Positions 6,939-14,827 of a stretch of 16,137 bases of DNA are shown in pieces (position 1 is the first letter of the stretch; each line of letters opens with the position of its first letter). Made by a program: the position numbers and the translations under genes. Under the pieces are notes generated by a model. That model was not told the DNA's origin, ran no database searches, and saw only the letters and a list, made by a program, of their open reading frames with translations. Location: the NCBI GenBank assembly GCA_017437345.1, contig JAFSBJ010000028.1:1-16137 (forward strand), read 5' to 3'. This DNA comes from Clostridia bacterium. GTDB taxonomy: Bacteria; Bacillota_A; Clostridia; UMGS1810.

Positions 6939-7779
6939 TTATTTTCGCCTCCAGTTCAGCTATTTTTGCATCTAATTCTTTAATTGCCTGATTGTATTCT
7001 TCTTCTTTTGGAGCAGCACCATGCCATGCGGCATTGTTTTCCATATAGGAAACGCCCTTTCCTTTAATGCTGTTAGCAATAACTACTGTTGGTTTGCCTT
7101 TTGTTTCTCTTGCCTGTTTTAAAGCGGCTTTGATTTCTTCAATGCTGTGGGCATCAATAATAATTACATTCCAGCCAAATGCTTCAAATTTTTTGTCGAT
7201 TGGTGTGGGGTTCATAACCTTTGTGATGTCACCATCTATCTGGAGACCGTTAAAATCAACAAATGCGCAAAGATTGTCCAGCTTATAGTGAGCTGCAAAC
7301 ATTGCAGCTTCCCATACCTGACCTTCTTCGAGTTCACCGTCGCCAAGAGCTGCATATACGCGGTAGTCTTTGTTATCTAATTTAGCAGCAAGAGCCATAC
7401 CATTTGCAGCACAGATACCCTGACCGAGTGAACCTGTGGACATTTCAACACCGGGAGTTCCCTTCATATCGGGATGGCCCTGAAGGTAGCTATCGGTTCT
7501 TCTGAAGGTTTTGATGTCTTCTTTTGGAATAAATCCTCTTTCAGCAAGTGCACCATAGAGTGCAGGAGCACAGTGACCTTTTGAAAGAACAAAACGGTCT
7601 CTTGAAGGATCTTTGGGATTTTTCGGATCAATATTCATTTCGTCAAAATAAAGAACAGAAAGAATATCTGCTACAGAAAGCGAGCCACCGGGATGACCTG
7701 ATGATGCGCTGTATACACCGTCTATAGCGTGCTTGCGGATTTTGTAAGCTGCAAGCTCTAATTTTGTGTTATTTGACAT
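6931..7779 (-). CDS. Transketolase, N-terminal subunit (split form)
   Basis: 282 residues matching the diphosphate-binding half of transketolase. SGHPGGSLS (27-35) is the family's substrate and cofactor motif. FVLSKGHCAPALY follows, then STGSLGQGI (114-122). The thiamine diphosphate/Mg2+ motif starts at GDG (146-148) and ends at N177 of FVDFNG. The protein stops where the full-length enzyme would continue into the pyrimidine domain, which the next gene supplies. ATG 7777-7779 is preceded by GGAGG (7790-7794) at 10 bases. It lies 57 bases downstream of mrnC. That gap shows no terminator and no convincing promoter, so readthrough from the cysE operon is likely. Confidence 0.93.
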   Translation of the reverse strand: MSNNTKLELAAYKIRKHAIDGVYSASSGHPGGSLSVADILSVLYFDEMNIDPKNPKDPSRDRFVLSKGHCAPALYGALAERGFIPKEDIKTFRRTDSYLQGHPDMKGTPGVEMSTGSLGQGICAANGMALAAKLDNKDYRVYAALGDGELEEGQVWEAAMFAAHYKLDNLCAFVDFNGLQIDGDITKVMNPTPIDKKFEAFGWNVIIIDAHSIEEIKAALKQARETKGKPTVVIANSIKGKGVSYMENNAAWHGAAPKEEEYNQAIKELDAKIAELEAKING

Positions 7780-7836
7780 AACACATACACCTCCTTAATT
7801 TATTTAAGTAATTATTTTTTATAATTCAACAGAGAA

Positions 7837-8259
7837 TTACTTTTCTGCATTTATAACATCTATACTCCTGGCGATTATTTCTTCAAGCCTTTGGGTTTCT
7901 TTTTTAATAAAAAGATAACCTATGAGGGCTTCAAGCCCTGTTGCCATACGGTAGTCAACTATGTCGGCGTTTTTGGCGCTTGTGTAGGAATGGGCATTTC
8001 TGCCGCGCTTGTAGACCGACATTTCTTCATCGGTAAATTCATCCGATATATTTTTGACTATTGCAGCCTGAGAGGTGGCGCTTACAAAACGGGTTGCCGC
8101 TTTGTGAAGCTTTGCCACAGGCATATTGCAGTCTTTCATTATATATGACCTTACATACATCTCATACACAGCATCGCCAATATATGCAAGAGATAGCGGT
8201 GAAAGCTGAGATGGCGGAACCTCAACGGAAAAATAGTTTTTTTCTATGCTCTTTTCCAC
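7837..8259 (-). CDS. mrnC: Mini-ribonuclease III
   Basis: 140 residues, a lone RNase III catalytic domain without the double-stranded-RNA-binding domain, as in Mini-III. The signature [14 protein letters not shown] (24-37) carries the metal-binding D29. RGRNA (86-90) and [12 protein letters not shown] (106-117) with E110 complete the active-site region. In Bacillus subtilis the enzyme trims 23S rRNA precursor ends. The cysE-cysS-mrnC order is the classic Bacillota arrangement and supports the assignment. It overlaps the end of cysS by 16 bases. The start is GTG (8257-8259), with AGAGG about 10 bases upstream inside cysS; no ATG is available near the N-terminus. Confidence 0.93.
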   Translation of the reverse strand: MEKSIEKNYFSVEVPPSQLSPLSLAYIGDAVYEMYVRSYIMKDCNMPVAKLHKAATRFVSATSQAAIVKNISDEFTDEEMSVYKRGRNAHSYTSAKNADIVDYRMATGLEALIGYLFIKKETQRLEEIIARSIDVINAEK

Positions 8260-9632
8260 TTCACACCGCCTCTGGTATCTTCTAAAATAATACCTGCATC
8301 TTTGAGCATATCTCTTATTTCGTCGGCACGGGCAAAATCCTTATTCTTTCGTGCGTTATTTCTTTCTTCGATAAGGGCCTCAATGTCGCTGTCTAAAAAG
8401 TCGTTTTCATTTTTGGATTTAACACCCAAAACATCCATAAGCTCTGATAACAAGGTGCCTGCATGGTTTAACGCACCTTTTGGAGTGGTTTCGTCAAAGT
8501 TGGTGTTTGCAAATTTAACAATATCAAAAAGAGTGGATATTGCATCGGCAGTGTTCACATCGTCATCCATTGCATCGGTAAACTGCTTCTTCAATGCATT
8601 AATCTGGGCTACAGTGCTTTCATCTGCATCACCGTCTTTAGCATTTGAAGCTAAAAACTCAAGATTTTTAACACAGGTTTCAATTCTTTCAAGACCTGTT
8701 CTTGCCTGAACCAAAAGATCGTGGCTAAAGTTTATCGGATTACGATAGTGAGCAGAAAGCATGAAAAATCTGATTACTATATAGTCAAATTCCTTGGTTA
8801 CATCTCTTACTGTGAAGAAGTTGTTTGAGGATTTACTCATTTTACGGTTGTCAACATTGATATAACCATTATGGAGCCAATAGTTTGCAAAGGGAGCACA
8901 ATTGGCACATTCACTCTGGGCAATTTCGTTTTCGTGGTGGGGGAAAATAAGGTCTTTTCCGCCCGAATGGATATCTATTGTTTTGCCAAGATATTTATTT
9001 GCCATAGCGCTGCACTCAATATGCCAGCCAGGTCTTCCCTCGCCCCATGGGCTTTGCCAGAAGGGTTCGCCTTCTTTTTTTGCTTTCCAAAGTGCAAAAT
9101 CCATTGGGTCTTTTTTCTTATCTTCAACATCTATTCTTGCACCCGCCTCAAGATTTTCAAGAGGCTGATGTGAGAGCTTTCCATATTCTTGGAATTTTTT
9201 AACGCTGAAATACACATCACCGTCAACACAGTAGGCATAGCCTTTATCTTCAAGATTTTTAATTAAATCTATTATGGCATCAATATTTTCTGTGGCTCTT
9301 GGATGAACTGTGGCTTCTTTGATGCCAAGGCCTTTTGCATCAATGAAATATTCGCCAATAAATCTTTCGGCCAATTCTTTAACTGTTATGCCTTCTTCAT
9401 TGGCTCTTTTTATCATTTTATCGTCTATGTCGGTAAAGTTCTGAACAAAGCTTACCTCATAGCCAAGATATTCAAAATATCTTCTTAAGGTATCAAAAAT
9501 AATAAATGGGCGGGCATTGCCTATATGGAAATAGTTATATACCGTGGGTCCGCAGGAATACATTTTTACCTTGCCGGGCTCTATGGGAACAAACTCTTCT
9601 TTTTTATTTGTGAGGCTGTTGTATAATCTCAT
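8244..9632 (-). CDS. cysS: Cysteinyl-tRNA synthetase
   Basis: 462 residues, full length for this class I synthetase, which charges tRNA-Cys. HIGN (36-39) and KMSKS (264-268) are the two class I ATP-binding motifs. The zinc site that selects cysteine is intact: C27 ([16 protein letters not shown]), C207 (GWHIECSAM), H232 and E236 ([11 protein letters not shown]). The C-terminal part ends with the helical [20 protein letters not shown] segment. Its stop (TAG) lies inside mrnC, and its ATG shares one base with the cysE stop (TAATG), so translation is coupled. GGAGG (9643-9647) lies 10 bases before the start. No T-box leader precedes the operon. Confidence 0.97.
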   Translation of the reverse strand: MRLYNSLTNKKEEFVPIEPGKVKMYSCGPTVYNYFHIGNARPFIIFDTLRRYFEYLGYEVSFVQNFTDIDDKMIKRANEEGITVKELAERFIGEYFIDAKGLGIKEATVHPRATENIDAIIDLIKNLEDKGYAYCVDGDVYFSVKKFQEYGKLSHQPLENLEAGARIDVEDKKKDPMDFALWKAKKEGEPFWQSPWGEGRPGWHIECSAMANKYLGKTIDIHSGGKDLIFPHHENEIAQSECANCAPFANYWLHNGYINVDNRKMSKSSNNFFTVRDVTKEFDYIVIRFFMLSAHYRNPINFSHDLLVQARTGLERIETCVKNLEFLASNAKDGDADESTVAQINALKKQFTDAMDDDVNTADAISTLFDIVKFANTNFDETTPKGALNHAGTLLSELMDVLGVKSKNENDFLDSDIEALIEERNNARKNKDFARADEIRDMLKDAGIILEDTRGGVKWKRA

Positions 9633-10324
9633 TATTTGTTTTCCTCCAATTTATTTATTTTTTTGGTCAGTTCATCAATGAGCATATGCATTTTGCAAAG
9701 CTCCTGGCTGACGGGGTCGGGAATGTGTATCTGGTCTAATTCTGCCGCAACTTTTTTGTTGTTTATTCTGACAACCCTTGCAGGAACACCAACACAAGTG
9801 CTGTTTTCGGGAACCTCAGATAAAACAACTGCATTGGCGGCTATTTTGGAATTTGAACCGACTGTGAAGGGACCGAGAACCTTTGCACCCGAACCTATCA
9901 TAACATTATCACCTATTGTGGGGTGACGCTTTCCTTTATCCTTACCAGTTCCGCCAAGAGTGACATTCTGATATATAGTACAGTTGTCACCGATAACCGT
10001 GGTTTCACCTATAACAACGCCCATTCCGTGGTCTATAAAAAAGCCTTTGCCGATTTTTGCACCCGGATGAATTTCTATGCCTGTTATGGCACGGGAAATC
10101 TGGGAAATGAGTCGGGCTATAAAAAACAGCTTTAATTTATAAAAAACATGAGCTATTCTATGGTTTGCCACCGCGTGAAGACCGGAATACAGAAGAAATA
10201 TTTCAACGGGGTTTCTTGCCGCAGGGTCTCTATCCATTATACGGGAAACATCTATAGCAACTATCACAGAAAAAACAAGAAGATATACTATAACAGCTGC
10301 AAGGAATATGTATAACGCAATCAT
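9632..10324 (-). CDS. cysE: Serine O-acetyltransferase with N-terminal membrane-like segment
   Basis: Makes O-acetylserine from serine and acetyl-CoA, the first step of cysteine synthesis. After DRDPAARNP the left-handed beta-helix starts at [19 protein letters not shown], with the catalytic Asp-His pair (D98, H99 counting from the chosen start), and [15 protein letters not shown] with a second conserved His (H134). Start choice: the longest frame begins at 10354, but that codon sits about 3 bases from the predicted transcription start and has no ribosome site. The ATG at 10322-10324 is preceded by AAAGGTGGG and leaves a 33-base leader, giving 230 residues. Odd point: the first 25 residues ([20 protein letters not shown] onward) form a hydrophobic helix, so the enzyme may be membrane-attached. 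The long helical N-terminal domain of E. coli CysE is absent, as in shorter Firmicute forms. Confidence 0.92.
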   Translation of the reverse strand: MIALYIFLAAVIVYLLVFSVIVAIDVSRIMDRDPAARNPVEIFLLYSGLHAVANHRIAHVFYKLKLFFIARLISQISRAITGIEIHPGAKIGKGFFIDHGMGVVIGETTVIGDNCTIYQNVTLGGTGKDKGKRHPTIGDNVMIGSGAKVLGPFTVGSNSKIAANAVVLSEVPENSTCVGVPARVVRINNKKVAAELDQIHIPDPVSQELCKMHMLIDELTKKINKLEENK

Positions 10325-10363
10325 AAAAACCCACCTTTCCACCTTTAAATACATACATAATTT

Positions 10364-10392
10364 ATTATATTATTTTTTCTGTTAAATTACAA
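10364..10392 (-). promoter_or_regulatory. Sigma-A-type promoter of cysE (cysE-cysS-mrnC and perhaps on to rex)
   Basis: On the minus strand TTGTAA (10387-10392), 17 bases, then TATAAT (10364-10369). Predicted transcription start is near 10357, about 33 bases before the preferred cysE ATG. There is no room for a T-box or other riboswitch in the leader. Confidence 0.65.
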
Positions 10393-10498
10393 GTCTTTTT
10401 TACACAAAATTCTTATTTTTGCTATGTTTAGTATCCGAAAACACCCAAAGACATGAAAAAAGTTTTTCGTTTGTTGTCAGCTCTCGCCATATTTAATT

Positions 10499-10527
10499 TT
10501 GACTTTTCATATAAAGCGTGATAAAAT
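10499..10527 (+). promoter_or_regulatory. Promoter of the small Cys-rich gene cluster
   Basis: TTGACT (10499-10504), 17 bases, TAAAAT (10522-10527), with TG one base before the -10 box (extended -10). It points away from the cysE promoter about 107 bases away. Predicted start near 10534 gives a ~50-base leader with no clear structure. Confidence 0.6.
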
Positions 10528-10582
10528 ATCGAAAAGATAGTATTTTTATATAATCCATAATGAATAATAAAGGAAAACGAAA

Positions 10583-10792
10583 ATGCGAATAAGAGGATGC
10601 TTAAAGCCTGTGTGCAGTTTATGTAAACACAGCGAAAAACAAAAGATTTCGGAAAAGCTTTTCTGCAGTGAAAATCAAAATGATACTCCCGGAAATTCTT
10701 CCTGCTCAAAATTTGAATATGACATTTTTAAATATAGCCCGTCTGCTAAAAATGACTTAAAAAAATTTTCAAAAGAGGATTTTGAAATATAG
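10583..10792 (+). CDS. Small cysteine-rich protein, conserved-hypothetical type
   Basis: 69 residues with five cysteines (C6, C11, C14, C28, C41). C11-x2-C14, C28 and C41 could form a metal site. The C-terminal half (SSCSKFEYDIFKYSPSAKND, then FSKEDFEI) resembles a short family I associate with clostridia, in which a Cys-rich N-terminus precedes an 'F.YDP.K..P' segment and an acidic EDF end. I know no function for it. It has a good promoter, AAAGGA (10569-10574) at 8 bases before ATG, and its TAG directly abuts the ATG of the next gene, which supports a real and co-expressed gene. A 93-residue frame on the opposite strand (10428-10709) has no ribosome site and would overlap this gene and its promoter. 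Confidence 0.7.
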   Translation: MRIRGCLKPVCSLCKHSEKQKISEKLFCSENQNDTPGNSSCSKFEYDIFKYSPSAKNDLKKFSKEDFEI

Positions 10793-11608
10793 ATGATAAA
10801 AAAACTCATTAAATCAAAATTGTTTTTAGTTTTTATAGCTTTATTTATTATTCTATTTATAAGACATAAGCTAAATGAAAGAAATGCTTATTTTTCTCCA
10901 ACCTATGCCTATGAAAAGGTCTCTCCTTCCGACGGATATGAAAGAATATTTAAATACACAGGTCTTTCACCAAAGGGAACAGAAGATATTTTAAACGAAG
11001 GAAAAGTAAGTGAATTTGATAGACTCAACTCTCTCTATTTTGAAAAACCCAAAATAGAAAAGGAATACATTTTCTTTCCCACAACAGTTCAGGAAAGCCT
11101 TGAAAGGCAGCCCACCCCTATGGTGCCTTTAAAAGACGGTGACATTCTTGTTACCTTCAATACCCACACCCTCGACTGGCGTCACGGGCATCTTTCTATT
11201 GTGACCGACAGCGAAAGCGGAATTATTTTAGAGCATATGTCAATCGGAAACACCTCGGTTTTTAGCTATGCAAAAAAATGGGGAAGCTACCCCGCTTTTG
11301 CAGTTTTAAGGTATCCCGATGAAAAGATTTCAAAAAAAGCGGCAAAATATGCAAAAGAAAAGCTTAAAGACATCCCCTACAGTATTTTTGCCGGGATAAT
11401 AAACAAGGATAAATCTGATGATGAAAATATTGATTCATCCCATTGCTCTCATATTGTGTGGCAGGCATACAAGGCTGTTGGGGTGGATTTAGATTCAGAT
11501 AGCGGAAGAATTGTTACACCAATGGATGTGGCAAAAAGCGAAAAACTAAAGCTCGTTCAGATTTTCGGACTAAACCCCGGAGAATTTAACAATGAACTTA
11601 TGAAATAA
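10793..11608 (+). CDS. YiiX/YebB-like permuted papain-fold (NlpC/P60 superfamily, C92 type) cysteine hydrolase, membrane-anchored
   Basis: 271 residues. A hydrophobic stretch at 8-24 after a lysine-rich start looks like a signal anchor, placing the rest outside the membrane. In the catalytic part, LKDGDILVTFNTHTLDWRHG leads to HLSIV (H133), and SSHCSHIVWQAYKAVG supplies C218. His before Cys in sequence order is the circularly permuted arrangement of the YiiX/poxvirus G6R group. Members are predicted amidases or peptidases acting on cell-wall peptides or lipids; the substrate here is unknown. The stop of the Cys-rich gene and this ATG touch with no gap, so translation is probably coupled; the nearest ribosome site (AAGAGG, 10773-10778) is rather far at 14 bases. 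The flavoprotein gene follows after 12 bases. Confidence 0.75.
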   Translation: MIKKLIKSKLFLVFIALFIILFIRHKLNERNAYFSPTYAYEKVSPSDGYERIFKYTGLSPKGTEDILNEGKVSEFDRLNSLYFEKPKIEKEYIFFPTTVQESLERQPTPMVPLKDGDILVTFNTHTLDWRHGHLSIVTDSESGIILEHMSIGNTSVFSYAKKWGSYPAFAVLRYPDEKISKKAAKYAKEKLKDIPYSIFAGIINKDKSDDENIDSSHCSHIVWQAYKAVGVDLDSDSGRIVTPMDVAKSEKLKLVQIFGLNPGEFNNELMK

Positions 11609-11620
11609 GGATGTGAAAAG

Positions 11621-13219
11621 ATGATAAAGCTTGCAAATGTTAAGATACCATATAATATCAGCGAAGATAGATACACTATCTATGCTGCAAAAAAGCTCCG
11701 AATTAATAAAGCTGATATTGTTAGCTGCAGGCTTTTAAAAAGGTCTCTTGATGCAAGAAAGCCTGACGATATACACTATGTGTGTACATTTATCCTTAGA
11801 GCTAAAAATGAGAGTGAAATTATAAAAAACAAAAGAATAAATGCTGTAAGATATGTTCCAAAGACATACACCTTCCCTTTTGAAAAGCTTGATTTAAAAT
11901 CAAAGCCTGTTGTCTGCGGAAGCGGCCCTGCGGGGCTTTTTTGTGCGCTTATGCTTGCAAGATGCGGACTTTGCCCTGTAGTTATTGAAAGAGGAGAAAT
12001 GATTGACGAAAGAAGAAAAAGCGTTGAAGCATTTAAAAACGGAGGAAGCCTTAATATAAATTCCAACATTCAGTTTGGCGAAGGCGGTGCAGGAACATTT
12101 TCCGACGGGAAGCTCACCTGCGGACTAAACGACGAAAGAATGGATTTTGTTTTAAAAGAATTTGCATCCCACGGAGCTCCCCACGATATTCTCACAAATG
12201 CCAAGCCCCATATCGGCACAGATTATCTTGAACAAACAGTCAAAAACATAAGAGAAGAAATTATATCCCTTGGCGGAACATTTCTTTTTAACACCCTTAT
12301 GACTGAAATTGAAGCTGAAAATGGAAAGGTTAAGGGAATTAAAACTGAAAATGTTAAAACCGGCAAAGATGGTCACATCCCCTGCGAAATCCTTGTTTGT
12401 GCAATAGGCCACAGCTCAAGGCAGACTTATGAAATGATGCTTCAAAAAGGCTTTAATATGGAAAGAAAGCCTTTTTCGGTGGGAGTTAGAATTGAACACA
12501 AAAGAGAATATATAAATAAGCTTCAATACAAGGAAGCCTTCCGTGATGAAGCTCTGCCAACTGCAGACTACAAGCTGTCGTGCCACCTTAAATCCGGCAG
12601 CGGATATACATTTTGCATGTGTCCTGGAGGAGAGGTTGTGGCATCAGCATCAGAAGAAGGCGGAGTTGTTACAAATGGTATGAGTAAGTTCCACAGAAAA
12701 GCCGAAAATTCCAACAGCGCTGTTCTGGTATCTGTTACTCCCGATATGATTGATGGAGAGCATGTTCTGGGGGGAATGTATTTCCAAAGAGAGCTTGAGA
12801 AAAAAGCATATGAGCTAGGCGGAAAAAACTATTATGCACCCTGTCAGAAACTGGGCGACTTTTTAGAAGAAAAAGAAAGCACAGAATGTGGCACTGTGAA
12901 ACCAAGCTACAAGCCGGGAGTTAAATATACAAATATTCACTCTATTCTTCCTCATTTCGTTTCTGAAACTCTTAAAGGAGCATTTATTGAATTTGACAAA
13001 AAAATGAAGGGCTTTTCCCAAAGCGATGCCCTGCTCACAGGTCTTGAAACAAGGAGCAGCGCTCCTGTCAGAATCTTAAGAGATGAAAGCGGACAAGCAA
13101 GCATAAAGGGAGTATATCCCGCAGGAGAAGGCGCCGGATATGCCGGAGGGATAATGTCGTCGGCTGTTGACGGGATAAAGTGTGCAGAGAAGATTTGCTA
13201 TGCAATAATTAATGCATAA
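11621..13219 (+). CDS. COG2509-type FAD-dependent dehydrogenase (uncharacterised flavoprotein)
   Basis: 532 residues. The first ~90 residues form a small N-terminal domain. The FAD dinucleotide fold follows: VVCGSGPAG (97-105), with the ribose-binding acid in VVIERG (120-125, E123). Next come FGEGGAGTFSDGKL, typical of this family, and a C-terminal flavin segment GVYPAGEGAGYAGGIMSSAVDG. The family is widespread in Firmicutes and often annotated as 'NAD(FAD)-utilizing dehydrogenase'; the substrate is not established. A weak ribosome site (AAGGAT) precedes ATG 11621 by about 9 bases. It appears to be the last gene of the Cys-rich/hydrolase cluster. No hairpin terminator follows before the argG promoter region. 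Confidence 0.85.
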   Translation: MIKLANVKIPYNISEDRYTIYAAKKLRINKADIVSCRLLKRSLDARKPDDIHYVCTFILRAKNESEIIKNKRINAVRYVPKTYTFPFEKLDLKSKPVVCGSGPAGLFCALMLARCGLCPVVIERGEMIDERRKSVEAFKNGGSLNINSNIQFGEGGAGTFSDGKLTCGLNDERMDFVLKEFASHGAPHDILTNAKPHIGTDYLEQTVKNIREEIISLGGTFLFNTLMTEIEAENGKVKGIKTENVKTGKDGHIPCEILVCAIGHSSRQTYEMMLQKGFNMERKPFSVGVRIEHKREYINKLQYKEAFRDEALPTADYKLSCHLKSGSGYTFCMCPGGEVVASASEEGGVVTNGMSKFHRKAENSNSAVLVSVTPDMIDGEHVLGGMYFQRELEKKAYELGGKNYYAPCQKLGDFLEEKESTECGTVKPSYKPGVKYTNIHSILPHFVSETLKGAFIEFDKKMKGFSQSDALLTGLETRSSAPVRILRDESGQASIKGVYPAGEGAGYAGGIMSSAVDGIKCAEKICYAIINA

Positions 13220-13231
13220 ACGCGATTTTTA

Positions 13232-13245
13232 TGCATATTTATACA
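13232..13245 (+). promoter_or_regulatory. Distal ArgR-type (ARG box) site
   Basis: TGCATATTTATACA matches the ARG-box pattern TGAATwwwwATTCA at 12 of 14 positions. Its centre is about 66 bp upstream of the site over the -35 box. Considered alone it would be weak in such A+T-rich DNA; support comes from the other two sites. Confidence 0.4.
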
Positions 13246-13296
13246 AATTACACAAAGTAAATATGTATATTTTCAATATTTTTTTGCAAAAATCTC

Positions 13297-13325
13297 TTGC
13301 ATAATTATTCACCTTGTGATATACT
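13297..13325 (+). promoter_or_regulatory. argG promoter
   Basis: TTGCAT (13297-13302), 17 bases, TATACT (13320-13325), with TG one base before the -10 (extended -10). Predicted start near 13332 leaves a ~50-base leader before the argG ATG. Confidence 0.65.
13298..13311 (+). promoter_or_regulatory. ArgR operator overlapping the argG -35 box
   Basis: TGCATAATTATTCA matches the ARG-box consensus TGAATwwwwATTCA at 13 of 14 positions and covers the -35 element. A bound arginine repressor would block RNA polymerase here, so argG is probably repressed by arginine. No argR gene lies in the window. Confidence 0.65.
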
Positions 13326-13328
13326 TAG

Positions 13329-13342
13329 TGCATAAAATTTCA
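13329..13342 (+). promoter_or_regulatory. Second promoter-proximal ArgR-type site
   Basis: TGCATAAAATTTCA matches the ARG-box pattern at 12 of 14 positions and spans the predicted transcription start. Its centre is 31 bp, about three helical turns, from that of the site over the -35, so both could lie on the same face of the DNA. Confidence 0.5.
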
Positions 13343-13381
13343 TTGTTTAATTTTTTTACATAAAAAACGGAGGAAATAAAA

Positions 13382-14608
13382 ATGGCAGAAAAGAAAATCA
13401 AAAAAGTAGTTCTTGCTTATTCAGGCGGTCTTGATACTTCAATTATTATTCCCTGGCTCAAGGAAAACTATGATAACCCAGAAATTATCGCAGTATCCGG
13501 TAATGTTGGTCAGGCTGATGAATTAGAAGGCTTAGAAGAAAAAGCAATCAAAACAGGTGCTTCAAAGCTCTATGTTGAAGATTTAACCGAAGAATTTGTT
13601 AATGAACTTATTATCCCCACAGTTCAGGCAGGGGCTAAATATGAAGAATATCTTTTAGGTACTGCTCTTGCAAGACCTATCATCGGTAAAAGACTTGCTG
13701 AAATTGCAATCAAAGAAGGTGCAGATGCTATCTGCCACGGTTGCACAGGTAAGGGAAATGACCAGGTTAGATTTGAGCTTGCAATAAAAGCTTTTGCTCC
13801 CGGAATGAAGATTATTGCTCCCTGGAGAGAATGGGACATTAAATCAAGAGAAGAAGAAATTGAATATGCAGAAGCACACAATGTTCCTCTTAAAATAAAC
13901 CGTGAAACAAACTATTCAAAAGATAAAAACCTCTGGCATCTTTCCCACGAAGGCTTAGATCTTGAAGATGCAGGAAATGAACCCTTATATGATAAGGAAG
14001 GCTTTTTGGAAATGGGCGTTTCTCCAATGAAAGCTCCCGATGCTCCAACCTATGTTGAATTAGAATTTGTAAAAGGTGTTCCGGTAGCACTTGACGGTAA
14101 GAAAATGAGTGCCAAGGAAATCATCCTTAAATTAAACGAAATCGGTGGAGCAAATGGTATTGGTCTTTTAGATATTATCGAAAACCGTCTTGTTGGTATG
14201 ACATGCCGCGGTGTGTATGAAACACCGGGCGGCGATATTCTCTATTTTGCCCACAACTATCTTGAAACAATGTGTCTTGACAAAATGACAATGCACAAAA
14301 AACAGGAATTGGCAATAACCTTTGCAGACCTTCTCTACAATGGTCAGTGGTATACACCTCTTCGTGAAGCACTTTCTGCTTTTGTTGAAAAAACTCAGGA
14401 ACATGTTACAGGTAAGGTAAGAATCAAGCTTTATAAAGGAAATATGATTAAAGCCGGTGTATGGAGTGGTTGGTCACTTTACTCAGAAGAAATTGCAACC
14501 TTTGGTGAAGATGAAGTATACAACCAGAAGGATTCAGAAGGCTTTATAAATCTTTGGGGACTTCCTATTTCTGTTCAGGCACAGGTGGAAGCAAAAAATA
14601 AGAAATAA
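13382..14608 (+). CDS. argG: Argininosuccinate synthase
   Basis: 408 residues, standard length. It joins citrulline and aspartate with ATP to make argininosuccinate in arginine synthesis. The PP-loop ATP motif AYSGGLDTS (12-20) opens the protein. [33 protein letters not shown] and IAPWREW are characteristic of the family. GGAGG (13369-13373) lies 8 bases before the ATG. Strong upstream ARG-box-like sites fit arginine control. The lyase gene argH, often the neighbour, is not present here, and two hairpin terminators close the transcript directly after the gene, so argG is probably transcribed alone. Confidence 0.97.
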   Translation: MAEKKIKKVVLAYSGGLDTSIIIPWLKENYDNPEIIAVSGNVGQADELEGLEEKAIKTGASKLYVEDLTEEFVNELIIPTVQAGAKYEEYLLGTALARPIIGKRLAEIAIKEGADAICHGCTGKGNDQVRFELAIKAFAPGMKIIAPWREWDIKSREEEIEYAEAHNVPLKINRETNYSKDKNLWHLSHEGLDLEDAGNEPLYDKEGFLEMGVSPMKAPDAPTYVELEFVKGVPVALDGKKMSAKEIILKLNEIGGANGIGLLDIIENRLVGMTCRGVYETPGGDILYFAHNYLETMCLDKMTMHKKQELAITFADLLYNGQWYTPLREALSAFVEKTQEHVTGKVRIKLYKGNMIKAGVWSGWSLYSEEIATFGEDEVYNQKDSEGFINLWGLPISVQAQVEAKNKK

Positions 14609-14621
14609 GAATAATTTTATA

Positions 14622-14659
14622 ACTGAAAAAAGGGATTGAATTCAATCCCTTTTTTCAGT
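14622..14659 (+). terminator. argG terminator 1, a 38-bp perfect palindrome
   Basis: The 38 bases form a perfect dyad (19 + 19) centred on GAATTC. The stem ends ...GGGATTG/CAATCCC... and carries an A tract on the left and a T tract on the right, so it can act as an intrinsic terminator in either direction. It begins 13 bases after the argG stop. Confidence 0.88.
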
Positions 14660-14664
14660 ATTAC

Positions 14665-14702
14665 AGAACTCTTTTTTACATTGAAAAAGAGTTCTTGTTT
14701 TT
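14665..14702 (+). terminator. argG terminator 2 (tandem)
   Basis: AGAACTCTTTTT (665-676 in this kilobase) pairs perfectly with AAAAAGAGTTCT (684-695) around a 7-base loop, followed by TGTTTTTA. It lies 6 bases after the first palindrome. Together they isolate argG from the downstream unit. Confidence 0.65.
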
Positions 14703-14723
14703 AGTCACTTGCCATGATATAAT
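14695..14723 (+). promoter_or_regulatory. Extended -10 promoter of the 301-residue gene
   Basis: TGATATAAT contains a perfect -10 box TATAAT (14718-14723) preceded by TG one base upstream, the extended -10 pattern. A weak -35 TTGTTT (14695-14700) stands 17 bases away. Predicted start is near 14730. The -35 overlaps the tail of the second argG terminator. Confidence 0.6.
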
Positions 14724-14734
14724 ATAAATAGAAG

Positions 14735-14748
14735 CGAACAAATGTTTA
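14735..14748 (+). promoter_or_regulatory. LexA (SOS/Cheo) box at the transcription start
   Basis: CGAACAAATGTTTA matches the Gram-positive LexA consensus CGAACRNRYGTTYC at 13 of 14 positions; only the last base differs. It lies about +5 to +18 relative to the predicted start, a position where a bound repressor would block transcription. This suggests the downstream gene is induced by DNA damage. Confidence 0.55.
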
Positions 14749-14781
14749 TAAAATATAATAATTTAACTATCGCAAAAGAAA

Positions 14782-14823
14782 AAGTACATTAGAAGCTTGA
14801 AAGAAAAGCTATCTAATGTACTT
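14782..14823 (+). other. Leader hairpin 1
   Basis: AAGTACATTAGA (14782-14793) pairs perfectly with TCTAATGTACTT (14812-14823). After a 1-base bulge the stem continues with AGCTT/AAGCT around a 7-base loop: 17 pairs in all. It has no T tract, so it is not a typical terminator. It is the first of two hairpins in the untranslated leader of the 301-residue gene. Confidence 0.6.
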
Positions 14824-14827
14824 AATC

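Noticed and set aside
10379..10392. Rex-like site TTGTAATTTAACAG over the cysE -35 box
   Set aside because: Half-sites are too close together and do not fit the TTGTTAA-N4-TTAACAA pattern.
10355..10400. T-box leader for cysE-cysS
   Set aside because: The predicted leader is about 33 bases and lacks the T-box sequence and specifier stem.
10428..10709. 93-codon minus-strand frame between cysE and the Cys-rich gene
   Set aside because: Overlaps a better-supported promoter and gene on the plus strand and has no ribosome site or recognisable protein.
13343..13360. Rex-like TTGTTTAATTTTTTTACA in the argG leader
   Set aside because: Only the left half resembles a Rex half-site; the right half does not match.
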